Positions 41,000-48,232 of a stretch of DNA of 64,000 bases are shown here, piece by piece. The stretch spans positions 3,969,001-4,033,000 of the forward strand of contig NZ_FMHW01000002.1 in the NCBI RefSeq assembly GCF_900090325.1. Reading direction: 5' to 3'. How positions within the stretch are numbered: the first letter of the stretch is position 1; each line of letters opens with the position of its first letter. The position numbers and the translations under genes were made by a program. Origin of the DNA: Micromonospora pallida (GTDB taxonomy: Bacteria; Actinomycetota; Actinomycetes; Mycobacteriales; Micromonosporaceae). The notes beneath the pieces were generated by a model, which worked only from the letters and a program-made list of their open reading frames with translations, was not told the DNA's origin and searched no databases.

Positions 41000-42222
41000 A
41001 GCTGCTCCTCGTACGGGTCGAGCTGGTCCGGATCGAGGTCGATCCCGAGACCGGGACGGGTTGGCACGACGACCGTGCCGTGGTCGGTCAGGAAGGCGTC
41101 GGCGGCCCGGCGCAGCGGGTTGGAGCGCACGTCCCACTCGACCAGGGACGTGGCCGGGCTGCTCGCGGCGACCTGCACGGTCGCGGCGGTGGCGATCGCG
41201 CCGTTGTAGAGGTGCGGGTTGACGGTCTTGCCCGCCGCCTCGCCGGCCCGCAGCACCCGCAGGTACTCGCTGATCCCGCCGACCTTGGTCAGGTCCGGCT
41301 GGAGGATCGCGACCCCGCCGGACACGTACGGGGTGAAGGCCGCCGCGCCGTAGAGGTTCTCCCCGGTGGCCAGGGGCATGCCGGTGCGGGCGGCGAGTTC
41401 GTCCAGTTCCGCCGGACGGTCCCCGGCCAGGGGCTCCTCGACCCAGGCGACGCCGAGGTCAGCCAGGGCCGGCACCATGGCCAGCGCCTCCGGCAACGTC
41501 CATGCCTGGTTGGCGTCGGCGAAGATCTGCGTGGCGTCGCCGAGGATCCGCCGGGCGGCGTGCACGTTGGCCAGGTCCCGGTCGCGACCGAAGCCGACCT
41601 TGACCTTCACCGCGGTCAGGCCGAGCGCCGCACACTGCTCGGCGGTCTCCGCGACCCCGTCGGGGCCGAGGCTGGAGCCGTAGACCGGCAGTTCGGTGCG
41701 GGGGTGGTCGGTGAGCAGCGACGCCAGGCTCCGCCCGGCGTGCCGGGCGGCCAGGTCCCAGAGCGCGATGTCGACCGCGCTGACCGCCTGGTGGATCGGG
41801 CCGGGAGCGCCCCACTGGCGGCCCAGCGGGCCGAGCTTCGCCATGAGGACGCGGTGCGCGGCCTCGGGGCTGCCCGGCCGGGTGCCGACCAGCAGCGGCG
41901 CGACCCCCTCGTCGATCGTGGAGACCCGCTCCCGCCAGGCCCAGGACGGGTAGTTGGCCCAGCTCTCCCCCACGCCGACCGAGCCGTCGGCGAGAACCAC
42001 CTCGACCAGCACCATCACCCGGTGGGTCAGCGGGGCGAAGGACATCGCGATCAGCTCGTCGGGGCGGGCGCGGAACACCCGGCAGCGCACGTCGGCGACG
42101 GGGGCGTCGGGCAGTGCCCCGATCACCGGGGACGCACCGGTCGGCGTGGCGACGGTGGCCGCCTCGGCGCCCTCCCGCGCGGCCGCCCGGGCCACGTGCT
42201 GCAGATCTCCGCTGGAAGCCAT
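40996..42222 (-). CDS. Enolase-superfamily enzyme (mandelate racemase/muconate lactonising group)
   Basis: A 408-residue protein with the N-terminal capping domain and C-terminal barrel of the superfamily. The KxK base motif is VKVKVGFG (about residue 200). The metal-binding residues are in FADANQAW, WVEEPL and ATGEN, and PHLYNG replaces the usual Asp-His dyad region. It may dehydrate or epimerise a sugar acid; the exact reaction is unknown. It is the first gene of the long minus-strand operon, with a promoter and overlapping palindrome immediately upstream. The first 40 residues are longer than usual and may be cut back to a later start. Confidence 0.83.
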   Translation of the reverse strand: MASSGDLQHVARAAAREGAEAATVATPTGASPVIGALPDAPVADVRCRVFRARPDELIAMSFAPLTHRVMVLVEVVLADGSVGVGESWANYPSWAWRERVSTIDEGVAPLLVGTRPGSPEAAHRVLMAKLGPLGRQWGAPGPIHQAVSAVDIALWDLAARHAGRSLASLLTDHPRTELPVYGSSLGPDGVAETAEQCAALGLTAVKVKVGFGRDRDLANVHAARRILGDATQIFADANQAWTLPEALAMVPALADLGVAWVEEPLAGDRPAELDELAARTGMPLATGENLYGAAAFTPYVSGGVAILQPDLTKVGGISEYLRVLRAGEAAGKTVNPHLYNGAIATAATVQVAASSPATSLVEWDVRSNPLRRAADAFLTDHGTVVVPTRPGLGIDLDPDQLDPYEEQL

Positions 42223-42232
42223 GAGTCCTCTC

Positions 42233-42244
42233 TCACACGTGTGA
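42233..42244. promoter_or_regulatory. Second palindrome in the operon leader
   Basis: TCACACGTGTGA is a perfect 12-bp palindrome between the predicted transcription start and the enolase-superfamily ATG. It directly abuts the larger palindrome. It could be a second operator half or a separate site for the DeoR or GntR regulator of the locus. Confidence 0.5.
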
Positions 42245-42262
42245 AGAACTGCATGCAGTTCT
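42245..42262. promoter_or_regulatory. 18-bp perfect palindrome, likely repressor operator
   Basis: AGAACTGCATGCAGTTCT is fully self-complementary and covers the -10 box of the operon promoter. A bound dimer would block RNA polymerase. The CTGCATGCAG core suits a GntR/FadR-type repressor, and the operon encodes such a regulator, so autoregulation is likely. Confidence 0.75.
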
Positions 42263-42286
42263 AGCCGTCGTTCATCGAGCGGTCAA
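42258..42286 (-). promoter_or_regulatory. Predicted sigma-70-type promoter of the catabolic operon
   Basis: Read on the minus strand: TTGACC (42286-42281) as -35, 17-nt spacer, TAGAAC (42263-42258) as -10. Transcription would start near 42251, giving a short leader with GAGAGGA before the ATG. The remaining intergenic DNA up to the DeoR gene (to 42558) shows nothing I can name. Confidence 0.65.
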
Positions 42287-42558
42287 GAGCTGGAAACAAA
42301 CCGGGGCGCCACGATCAGGAAACGAGGGCGCCGAGGTCGGACACCGCGCACCAGACCGGACAGACGTCCAGGTGGCGTCACCCGGCGTTGGTTGATCGAC
42401 TCCGCGTCGGCGAAACCGGCGTGACCAAGCCGCCCGCACACCGCGACATCGGCAAACCGCCCGACCGGGCGCGGGCGACGGGCCGGCTACGACGGCGGCG
42501 GGACAGGCCGGCTAGGACGACGGTGAGCTGGCCCGGCCAGCGGTCGGACGGTGCGTGG

Positions 42559-43341
42559 TCAGACCGGGACGACGCGGATGCCGTTGCGCCGCACCGCCGC
42601 GGCGACCGGCTCGGGCAGCGGCGCGTCGACGACCAGGGTGTCGATCCGGTCGAGCCCACAGACCTGCACCGGCGCGGTGGCGGTCAGCTTGCTCGCGTCC
42701 ACCAGCAGGACGATCTCGTCGGCGATCTCCATCAGGGCGTGCTTCGCGCTGAGCTCGATCTCGGAACGCACGTAGACGCCGCGTTCGTCGAGCGCGCCGG
42801 CGCCGAGGAAGAGCGTCCGGATCCGCAGCCGCCGGGTCAGGTCGCGGGCGGCGAAGCCGACCAGCGCCTGGTTGTCGTGCAGCAGTTCGCCGCCGATCCC
42901 GATCACCCGGGCCCGGGGCCGCGACAGCATGTGCCCCAGTACGGGCACCGAGTGGGTGACCACGCACCCGTCGAACTCCGCCGGCAGGGCGTGCGCGACC
43001 TCGGCGGCCGTGGTGCCGCTGTCGATGCCGATGGTGTCGCCGGGGCGCACCAGTCGGGCGGCAGCGGCACCGATGGCCTGCTTGGCGCGGGTGTGGGTCT
43101 GCGCCCGGGAGGCGAACCCGGGCCCGGCGGCACCGCCGGGCGGCAGGCTCACCCCGCCGTGGACGAGGGTCACCTCGTTGGCCTCGGCGAGTTGGCGCAG
43201 GTCCCGGCGGACGGTCATCTGCGAGACGCCGAGCTGGGCGCTGAGTTCCGCGACGGACAGGAAGCCGGCCCGGCGCAGCGCGGCCATGATCTGGGTGCGG
43301 CGCCGGGGCGCGCCCTCGTACCGAGCCGTCTCCACGCTCAC
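42559..43341 (-). CDS. DeoR-family transcriptional regulator
   Basis: A 260-residue regulator. The N-terminal helix-turn-helix shows the DeoR signature RRTQIMAALRRAGFLSVAEL, then LGVSQMTVRRDLRQL. The C-terminal domain is the sugar-phosphate-sensing fold (IGIDSGTTAAEVAHAL, VIGIGGEL, FLGAGALDERGVYV). The GTG at 43341 has AGGAGG 6 nt upstream; a GTG at 43368 is less likely. It is divergent from the YihT-type aldolase gene. E. coli sulfoglycolysis is controlled by a DeoR-type regulator (CsqR/YihW), so the family fits the proposed role. Confidence 0.92.
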   Translation of the reverse strand: MSVETARYEGAPRRRTQIMAALRRAGFLSVAELSAQLGVSQMTVRRDLRQLAEANEVTLVHGGVSLPPGGAAGPGFASRAQTHTRAKQAIGAAAARLVRPGDTIGIDSGTTAAEVAHALPAEFDGCVVTHSVPVLGHMLSRPRARVIGIGGELLHDNQALVGFAARDLTRRLRIRTLFLGAGALDERGVYVRSEIELSAKHALMEIADEIVLLVDASKLTATAPVQVCGLDRIDTLVVDAPLPEPVAAAVRRNGIRVVPV

Positions 43342-43412
43342 GCCGGGCCTCCTGCCGATCGCCCTCACGGGTTCGTCGGCAGTTTAGAGCACCACAGGAT
43401 CTGTTCGTTAGT

Positions 43413-43427
43413 TACCACGTGATGGTA
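43413..43427. promoter_or_regulatory. Candidate DeoR operator
   Basis: TACCA-CGTGA-TGGTA is an inverted repeat in the 123-nt gap between the divergent DeoR and aldolase genes. Further TGGTAA/GTTACC half-site-like elements occur within 35 nt. It is a good candidate for regulation by the adjacent DeoR protein. Confidence 0.5.
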
Positions 43428-43464
43428 GGTTCCCAACATCTTCTGGTAATCCTGGGGAGGAACC

Positions 43465-44340
43465 ATGACCATCGCCACCGTGTCGCCGACCGTGCTGGCG
43501 CGTCCCTCCGGCGGCTACGCCATGCTCGCCATCGACCAGCGGGAAGCCCTGCGGGCGATGTTCGCCGCGAAGCAGAGCGAGCCGGTGACCGACGGGCAGA
43601 TCACCGACTTCAAGGTCGCGGCGGCCCGCACCCTGAGCCCGTACGCCTCGGCGATCCTGGTCGACAAGCAGTTCGCCTGGGACGCCGTCATCGCCGCGAA
43701 CGCCGTCGACCCCGGGTGCGCCCTCATCGCCGCCGCCGACCACTTCACCGGCAGCGCCACCGAGTTCGTCGCCGACGTGGCCATCGACGACGACGTCGAC
43801 CCGGCCACCGTGCGAGCCCAGGGTGCCAGGGCCCTCAAGCTGCTCGTCCTCTGGCGCCCCGACGAGGACCCCGCCGGCCGGATCGCCCTGGTGACCGACT
43901 TCGTCCAGCGGTGCCGTACCAACGGACTGGTCAGCATCATCGAGCCGGTGTCGCGCGGCCCCCGCGACGGCGGCGCCTTCGATCACGACGCCGGCATCTT
44001 CGCCGCCGCCGAGGAACTCGGCACGCTCGGCGCCGACCTCTACAAGGCCGAGGTCCCCACCGCCGGGCAGGGCACCGACGAGGAGATCCGCACCGGCTGC
44101 GCCAAGCTGACCGAGGCCGTCACCGGGCCCTGGGTGGTGCTGTCGTCCGGCGTACCCGCCGAGCGCTTCCCCGACGCGGTACGCCTCGCCTGCCAGGCCG
44201 GCGCCTCGGGCTTCCTCGCCGGCCGCGCGATCTGGGCCTCGGTCGTCGGTAGCCCGACCATGGCCGACGATCTGCGGACCGTCTCGGTGGACCGGCTGCG
44301 CCGCCTCTGCGACGTGGTCGACGACGCGGTGTCCCGCTAA
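43465..44340 (+). CDS. YihT-type class I aldolase (6-deoxy-6-sulfofructose-1-phosphate aldolase family)
   Basis: A 291-residue TIM-barrel class I aldolase. It matches E. coli YihT, as I remember it, through most of its length: SGGYAMLAIDQREALRAMFA, LSPYASAILVDKQF, ALKLLVLWRPDED, LVSIIEPV, GADLYKAEVP with Schiff-base Lys194, and GASGFLAGRAIWASVVG. YihT cleaves 6-deoxy-6-sulfofructose 1-phosphate into dihydroxyacetone phosphate and sulfolactaldehyde. LacD-type tagatose-bisphosphate aldolases are more distant in these segments. The ATG at 43465 follows GGGGAGGA. The next gene starts 4 nt after its stop. Sulfosugar specificity is an inference from family membership and the TauE-type neighbour. 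Confidence 0.88.
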   Translation: MTIATVSPTVLARPSGGYAMLAIDQREALRAMFAAKQSEPVTDGQITDFKVAAARTLSPYASAILVDKQFAWDAVIAANAVDPGCALIAAADHFTGSATEFVADVAIDDDVDPATVRAQGARALKLLVLWRPDEDPAGRIALVTDFVQRCRTNGLVSIIEPVSRGPRDGGAFDHDAGIFAAAEELGTLGADLYKAEVPTAGQGTDEEIRTGCAKLTEAVTGPWVVLSSGVPAERFPDAVRLACQAGASGFLAGRAIWASVVGSPTMADDLRTVSVDRLRRLCDVVDDAVSR

Positions 44341-44344
44341 CCCG

Positions 44345-45073
44345 GTGACCGGCCTCGGCGCTGTCCTCGCGGTGGTGGCGGTCGCCCTCGGGGCGGCCAT
44401 GCAGCGCGCCACCGGGCTCGGCTTCGCGCTGGTCGCCGCTCCCTTCCTGGTCATCATCCTCGGCCCGTTCTCCGGCGTCGTGCTGGCGAACCTGCTCTCC
44501 GCCGTGATCAACGTCGCCGTGCTCGGCACCACCCTGCGTGCCCTGCACGGACGGCTGGCGGTCGAGATGATCACCGGTGTGGTGGTCGCCGTCCCGCTCG
44601 GCGCCTGGGTGGTGACCGCCCTGCCCGGCCCGCTGCTGCTCGTCGGCGTCGGCTCGGTCACCGCGGCCTCGGTCACCTGGGTCGCCCGCGGCAATCCGCT
44701 ACCGTTCCTCCGCCGGCGGAGCGGCCCGCTGCTGTCCGGCTTCACCTCCGGTTTCTTCAACACCACCGCGGGCACCGGCGGCCCACCCCTGGCCGTCTAC
44801 GCGCAGAGCACCAACTGGGAACAGCGCAGCTTCGTCCCGACCGTGCAGCTCGTCGGCCTGGTCACCAACCTGCTCTCGCTGGCCACCAAGGGCCCGCCGG
44901 AGCTGTCCTGGCCGCTGTTGCTGGCCTGCGTCGCGGCGATGGCCGTCGGGATCGCCGGCGGCCAGGTCCTGGTTCGTTGGCTGCCCGAGGACCGGGCCCG
45001 CCGGTGGGTCGTCGCCCTGGCACTGATCGGTAGCGTCATCGCCGCCGGAAAGGGAGTGACAGCCCTGTGGTAG
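44345..45073 (+). CDS. TauE/SafE family anion exporter
   Basis: A 242-residue integral membrane protein with about eight helices, showing the duplicated TauE/SafE pattern. Matching segments are GFALVAAPFLVIILGPFSGVVLANLLSAVINV in the first half and GFTSGFFNTTAGTGGPPLAVYAQS in the second. Family members export sulfite, sulfoacetate and related organosulfonates. Starting 4 nt after the YihT-type aldolase, it is a natural candidate for sulfolactate (or sulfite) export. The GTG at 44345 is the coupled start. Confidence 0.88.
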   Translation: MTGLGAVLAVVAVALGAAMQRATGLGFALVAAPFLVIILGPFSGVVLANLLSAVINVAVLGTTLRALHGRLAVEMITGVVVAVPLGAWVVTALPGPLLLVGVGSVTAASVTWVARGNPLPFLRRRSGPLLSGFTSGFFNTTAGTGGPPLAVYAQSTNWEQRSFVPTVQLVGLVTNLLSLATKGPPELSWPLLLACVAAMAVGIAGGQVLVRWLPEDRARRWVVALALIGSVIAAGKGVTALW

Positions 45074-45462
45074 TCGACACCGACGACAACCGCACGTCGG
45101 CCGACCCGCCCCGCCGCTGGCCCGGTCGGGTCTTCGACCGGGGCGTCGACCCCGACCCCCGGTTCAGCCTCGCCAACGAGCGGACCTTCCTGGCCTGGAT
45201 CCGCACCTCGCTGGCCCTCTTCGCCGCCGGTGTCGCACTGGAGGCACTGACCCTGCCCATCGCCCCCGGACTACGCCGGGCGGCAGCCGTCGTCCTGATC
45301 CTGCTCGGCGCGGTGGCACCGGTCCAGGCGTTCCTCGGTTGGCTCCGCACCGAGGCGGCCCTACGGCTCGGCCGGAGCCTTCCGCCGTCGATGCTGGCGG
45401 TGCCGCTCGGGCTGGGCCTGGTCGTGGCGGGCGGGCTGATCCTGATCGGCCTCCTGGTGTGA
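45067..45462 (+). CDS. DUF202 membrane protein (YidH-like)
   Basis: A 131-residue protein with three transmembrane helices after a charged N terminus. The DUF202 motif is FSLANERTFLAWIRTSLALFAAG. The GTG at 45067 overlaps the TauE/SafE stop by 7 nt. DUF202 proteins are of unknown function and often occur in pairs, as here. Their role in this locus, if any, is unclear. Confidence 0.85.
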   Translation: MVVDTDDNRTSADPPRRWPGRVFDRGVDPDPRFSLANERTFLAWIRTSLALFAAGVALEALTLPIAPGLRRAAAVVLILLGAVAPVQAFLGWLRTEAALRLGRSLPPSMLAVPLGLGLVVAGGLILIGLLV

Positions 45463-45821
45463 CCCGCCCGCCGGACGACGCCGAGCGGCGGCCCGCACCG
45501 CCGACCGGTGACGGTGGTCTCCAGCTCGAGCGGACCATGCTCGCCTGGCGACGTACCACAGCGGCGTTCCTGGTGGCCGCCGCCGTCAGCGCGCGACTAC
45601 TCGTACCGCTGCTCGGCGGCTGGGCCTATCCCGCCGTGATGGTCCCGGCGCTGGCCGCGTGCGCGGTCGGCGTGGCCGGACGCGCGGTGCCGCTCCGGCA
45701 CCGCCCGGCCACCACCGACCTGACGGCCGTCCGGCCCCGCCCCGGCCGGCTGGCCGCCGTCGCCCTCGGCACCCTCCTGCTCGGCCTGGCCGCCAGCACC
45801 GCCACCCTGACCACCCCCTGA
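45459..45821 (+). CDS. DUF202 membrane protein, second copy
   Basis: A 120-residue protein with three helices and the related motif LQLERTMLAWRRTTAAFLVAAAV. The GTG at 45459 overlaps the stop of the first DUF202 gene (GTGA), so both are translated together. It lacks the NER variant of the motif of the first copy (ERT is kept), so the two have diverged. Confidence 0.82.
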   Translation: MTRPPDDAERRPAPPTGDGGLQLERTMLAWRRTTAAFLVAAAVSARLLVPLLGGWAYPAVMVPALAACAVGVAGRAVPLRHRPATTDLTAVRPRPGRLAAVALGTLLLGLAASTATLTTP

Positions 45822-46016
45822 ACCTTGCCCCCCGCGTGATCGCGACATTGGCGGTCCCGCCGGCTTCATGATCAACATTGGTCGCGCCGGTCTTGGTGGC
45901 GGGTCAAGGCGGCGGGAGCTGGGATTCCGCTGTTCGGGCCGGTCGCTCCGGCGGGGGGATCCGGGCGGACGTTGCGGTAGGGCAACTACGATCCGGGAAT
46001 GGTTCGCGAGGACGAC

Positions 46017-47210
46017 ATGCAGGACGAGCAGCGGTTGCGCCGCATCGAGGCGATCACCGACGCCGCCCTGACCCGGCTCGACGCCGCCGACCTCTTCGAC
46101 GAACTGCTCGACCGGCTCCGTGACCTGCTCCAGGTCGACACGGCCGCCATCCTCCTGCTCGACGTACGTGCCCAGCAGCTCGTGGCCACCGCGGCCAAGG
46201 GGCTGGAGGAGGAGGTCCGGCAGGGGTTCCGCGTCTCGGTCGGCCGGGGCTTCGCCGGTCGGATCGCCCTCACCCGGCACCCGGTGGTCATCGAGGAGGT
46301 CACCCCGGGCCGGGTCGTCAACCCGATCCTGCTACAGACCGGAGTCCGGTCCCTGCTGGGCGTGCCAATCGTCGCACGCGACGAACTCCTCGGTGTGCTG
46401 CACGTCGGCACCCTCACGCCACGCCGGTTCACCCCGGACGACGTCCGCCTCCTGGAACTCGTCGCCGACCGGGTCCGGCTGGCCCTCCCCGCCCGCGCGA
46501 ACAGCCTGGACCAGGCCGCCGCGCTGGCGTTGCAGCGCAGCCTGATCCCCGCCGAACTGCCCGAGATACCCGGTCTCGAACTGGCTGGCCGGTACGTGCC
46601 GGGTCACGCCTCCGGCGTCGGCGGCGACTGGTACGACGTTTTCTCCCTTCCCTCCGGATGGCTGGGCGTGGTCGTGGGCGACGTGTCGGGCCACGGCCTC
46701 CAGTCCGCAGTGGTGATGGGACGGGTCCGCAGCGCCCTGCGGGCGTACGCGCTGGTCTGCGACGATCCGGCGGAGGCGCTGACGCTACTCAACCGGAAGG
46801 TGGTCCACTTCGAGGCCGGCAGCCTGACCACCGCGCTCTACCTGATGATCTCCCCGGACGGTTCGACGCTGCTCGCCTCCCTGGCCGGCCACCCCCGCCC
46901 GGTCCTGGCCATACCGGGCCAGCCGAACACCCTGCTGCCCGCGCACGTCGACCCTCCGCTCGGCACCAGCCGACACGTACCACGGCACGCCACCCGGATC
47001 GACTTCCCACCCGGCGCGATCCTGGTCTCCTACACCGACGGGCTGGTCGAGCGCCGGGACGAAGTGTTCGACGTCGGCGTTGCCCGGCTGATGGCCGCCA
47101 TTCCGTCAGCGTCCGCCGACAGCGTGTGCCGGACCGTGATGGCGACCCTCGACGTCGAGCATCCGGCCGACGACATCGCCCTGCTCGCCATCCGCAGGCT
47201 GCCCGATTAG
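46017..47210 (+). CDS. GAF domain plus PP2C/SpoIIE-type serine phosphatase
   Basis: A 397-residue soluble signalling protein. A GAF sensor domain lies at about residues 15-160 (FRVSVGRGFAGRIALTRHPV, GVRSLLGVPI). A SpoIIE-type PP2C phosphatase lies at about 185-395 (ASGVGGDWYDVF, VVVGDVSGHGLQSAVVMGRVR, SYTDGLVERRDE, ADDIALLAIR), with the metal-binding Asp residues in GGDWYD, GDVSGHG and DDIALL. Such proteins control anti-sigma/anti-anti-sigma switches in response to a small ligand. No partner switch genes are adjacent. The ATG at 46017 has GAGGA 5 nt upstream; ATG 45999 is an alternative. Confidence 0.9.
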   Translation: MQDEQRLRRIEAITDAALTRLDAADLFDELLDRLRDLLQVDTAAILLLDVRAQQLVATAAKGLEEEVRQGFRVSVGRGFAGRIALTRHPVVIEEVTPGRVVNPILLQTGVRSLLGVPIVARDELLGVLHVGTLTPRRFTPDDVRLLELVADRVRLALPARANSLDQAAALALQRSLIPAELPEIPGLELAGRYVPGHASGVGGDWYDVFSLPSGWLGVVVGDVSGHGLQSAVVMGRVRSALRAYALVCDDPAEALTLLNRKVVHFEAGSLTTALYLMISPDGSTLLASLAGHPRPVLAIPGQPNTLLPAHVDPPLGTSRHVPRHATRIDFPPGAILVSYTDGLVERRDEVFDVGVARLMAAIPSASADSVCRTVMATLDVEHPADDIALLAIRRLPD

Positions 47211-47314
47211 GGCCACGTCAGGCGACGTTCACCCTGGCGACGTCCTTGCCCAGACGCAGGTGAAGTCCGCCGTGATACCTTCGGCGTCGCCGTGCGCTGC
47301 TGCAACCTGAGGAG

Positions 47315-47368
47315 GTGAGACCGATCAACGCTGTGACAGGTCGGGACTCCCTCCCCCGCATGGTCTAG
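47315..47368 (+). other. Possible 17-residue leader peptide
   Basis: A GTG directly after CTGAGGAG opens a short frame (VRPINAVTGRDSLPRMV) that ends at TAG 38 nt before the alpha/beta hydrolase gene. The Shine-Dalgarno-like AGGAGG is almost too close to the GTG. It may be a leader peptide or a chance frame in a structured 5' region. Confidence 0.3.
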
Positions 47369-47406
47369 GGAGTGCCCGCAGAAGGCATCCCGAAAGGCAT
47401 GAACCC

Positions 47407-48138
47407 ATGCGCTTCACCTCTGAGACGTCGTCCGACGGCGTCTCCGAACAGCTTTTCACTCTTGGCGAGATTCCCGGCGTGCTGTGGACGCGGCAAGGTG
47501 CCACCGGTACTCGTCCTCTCATCCTGATGGGACACGGCGGCGGCCAGCACAAGAAGGCCCCCGGCATCCTGGCGCGGGCGCGCCGCTTCGTGGCCGAGTG
47601 CGATTTCGCCGTGGTGGCGGTCGACGTGCCTGGCCATGGCGACCGGCCGAAGGACGAGGAGTACCACCGGATCGCGACCGAGAACCAGGCACGTGTGGAG
47701 GCCGGAGCAGAGTTGGCTCCGCTGATCGCGGCCTTCCAGGCGCTCGTGGCCCGCCAGACCGTCCCGGAATGGCAGGCCGTCCTGGACGCGGTCCAGCAAC
47801 TCGAACACGTCGGCGCCGGCCCGGTGGGCTACTGGGGGGTGTCGTTGGGTTGCGGACTCGGCGTGCCGTTCGTCGCCGCCGAGCCCCGGGTCCGCGCGGC
47901 AGTGCTGGGCCTGGGCGGGGCGCTGGCATCGGCCGATGCCGCCACGCGGATCACCGTCCCGGTGGAGTTCCTGTTGCAGTGGGACGACGAGCGGGTGCCA
48001 CGGGACCAGGGCCTGGCACTGTTCGACGCCCTGGCGTCAGCCGAGAAGACGCTGCACGCCAACCCCGGCAGACACGGAGAGATTCCGGCATTCGAACTGG
48101 ACAGCAGCCTACGGTTCTTCGTCCGGCACCTCACCTGA
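47407..48138 (+). CDS. Alpha/beta hydrolase
   Basis: A 243-residue hydrolase of the dienelactone-hydrolase-like/X-Pro peptidase-like type. The oxyanion region is ILMGHGGGQHK, the nucleophile elbow GVSLGCGLG (Ser about residue 145), the acid LLQWDDERVP and the histidine GRHGEIPAFE. There is no signal peptide, so it acts inside the cell on an unknown ester or lactone. The ATG at 47407 is preceded by CGAAAGG. Confidence 0.85.
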   Translation: MRFTSETSSDGVSEQLFTLGEIPGVLWTRQGATGTRPLILMGHGGGQHKKAPGILARARRFVAECDFAVVAVDVPGHGDRPKDEEYHRIATENQARVEAGAELAPLIAAFQALVARQTVPEWQAVLDAVQQLEHVGAGPVGYWGVSLGCGLGVPFVAAEPRVRAAVLGLGGALASADAATRITVPVEFLLQWDDERVPRDQGLALFDALASAEKTLHANPGRHGEIPAFELDSSLRFFVRHLT

Positions 48139-48156
48139 CACTGTCGGCAGCCAGCC

Positions 48157-48193
48157 GCCGCGCCGATCGGGGTCGCTTCCCGATCGGCGCGGC
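48157..48193. terminator. Hairpin terminator between convergent genes
   Basis: A perfect 15-bp inverted repeat (48157-48171 and 48179-48193) with a 7-nt loop, between the alpha/beta hydrolase and the convergent M23 peptidase gene. It probably serves both directions. Confidence 0.82.
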
Positions 48194-48232
48194 CAGGTCA
48201 ACCCGTCGCTTGCGGCATCCGGGCGGGTTGCA

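Noticed and set aside
43465..44340. Class I aldolase considered as LacD tagatose-bisphosphate aldolase
   Set aside because: The segments LSPYASAILVD, LKLLVLWRPDED and LVSIIEPV and the overall length fit YihT rather than LacD, and no lac or tagatose genes are nearby.
45822..46016. Repeated GATC/ACATTGG-like words in the gap before the GAF-PP2C gene
   Set aside because: The words are short and imperfect (for example CGACATTGGCGG and CAACATTGGTCG); no clear operator, terminator or coding function could be supported.
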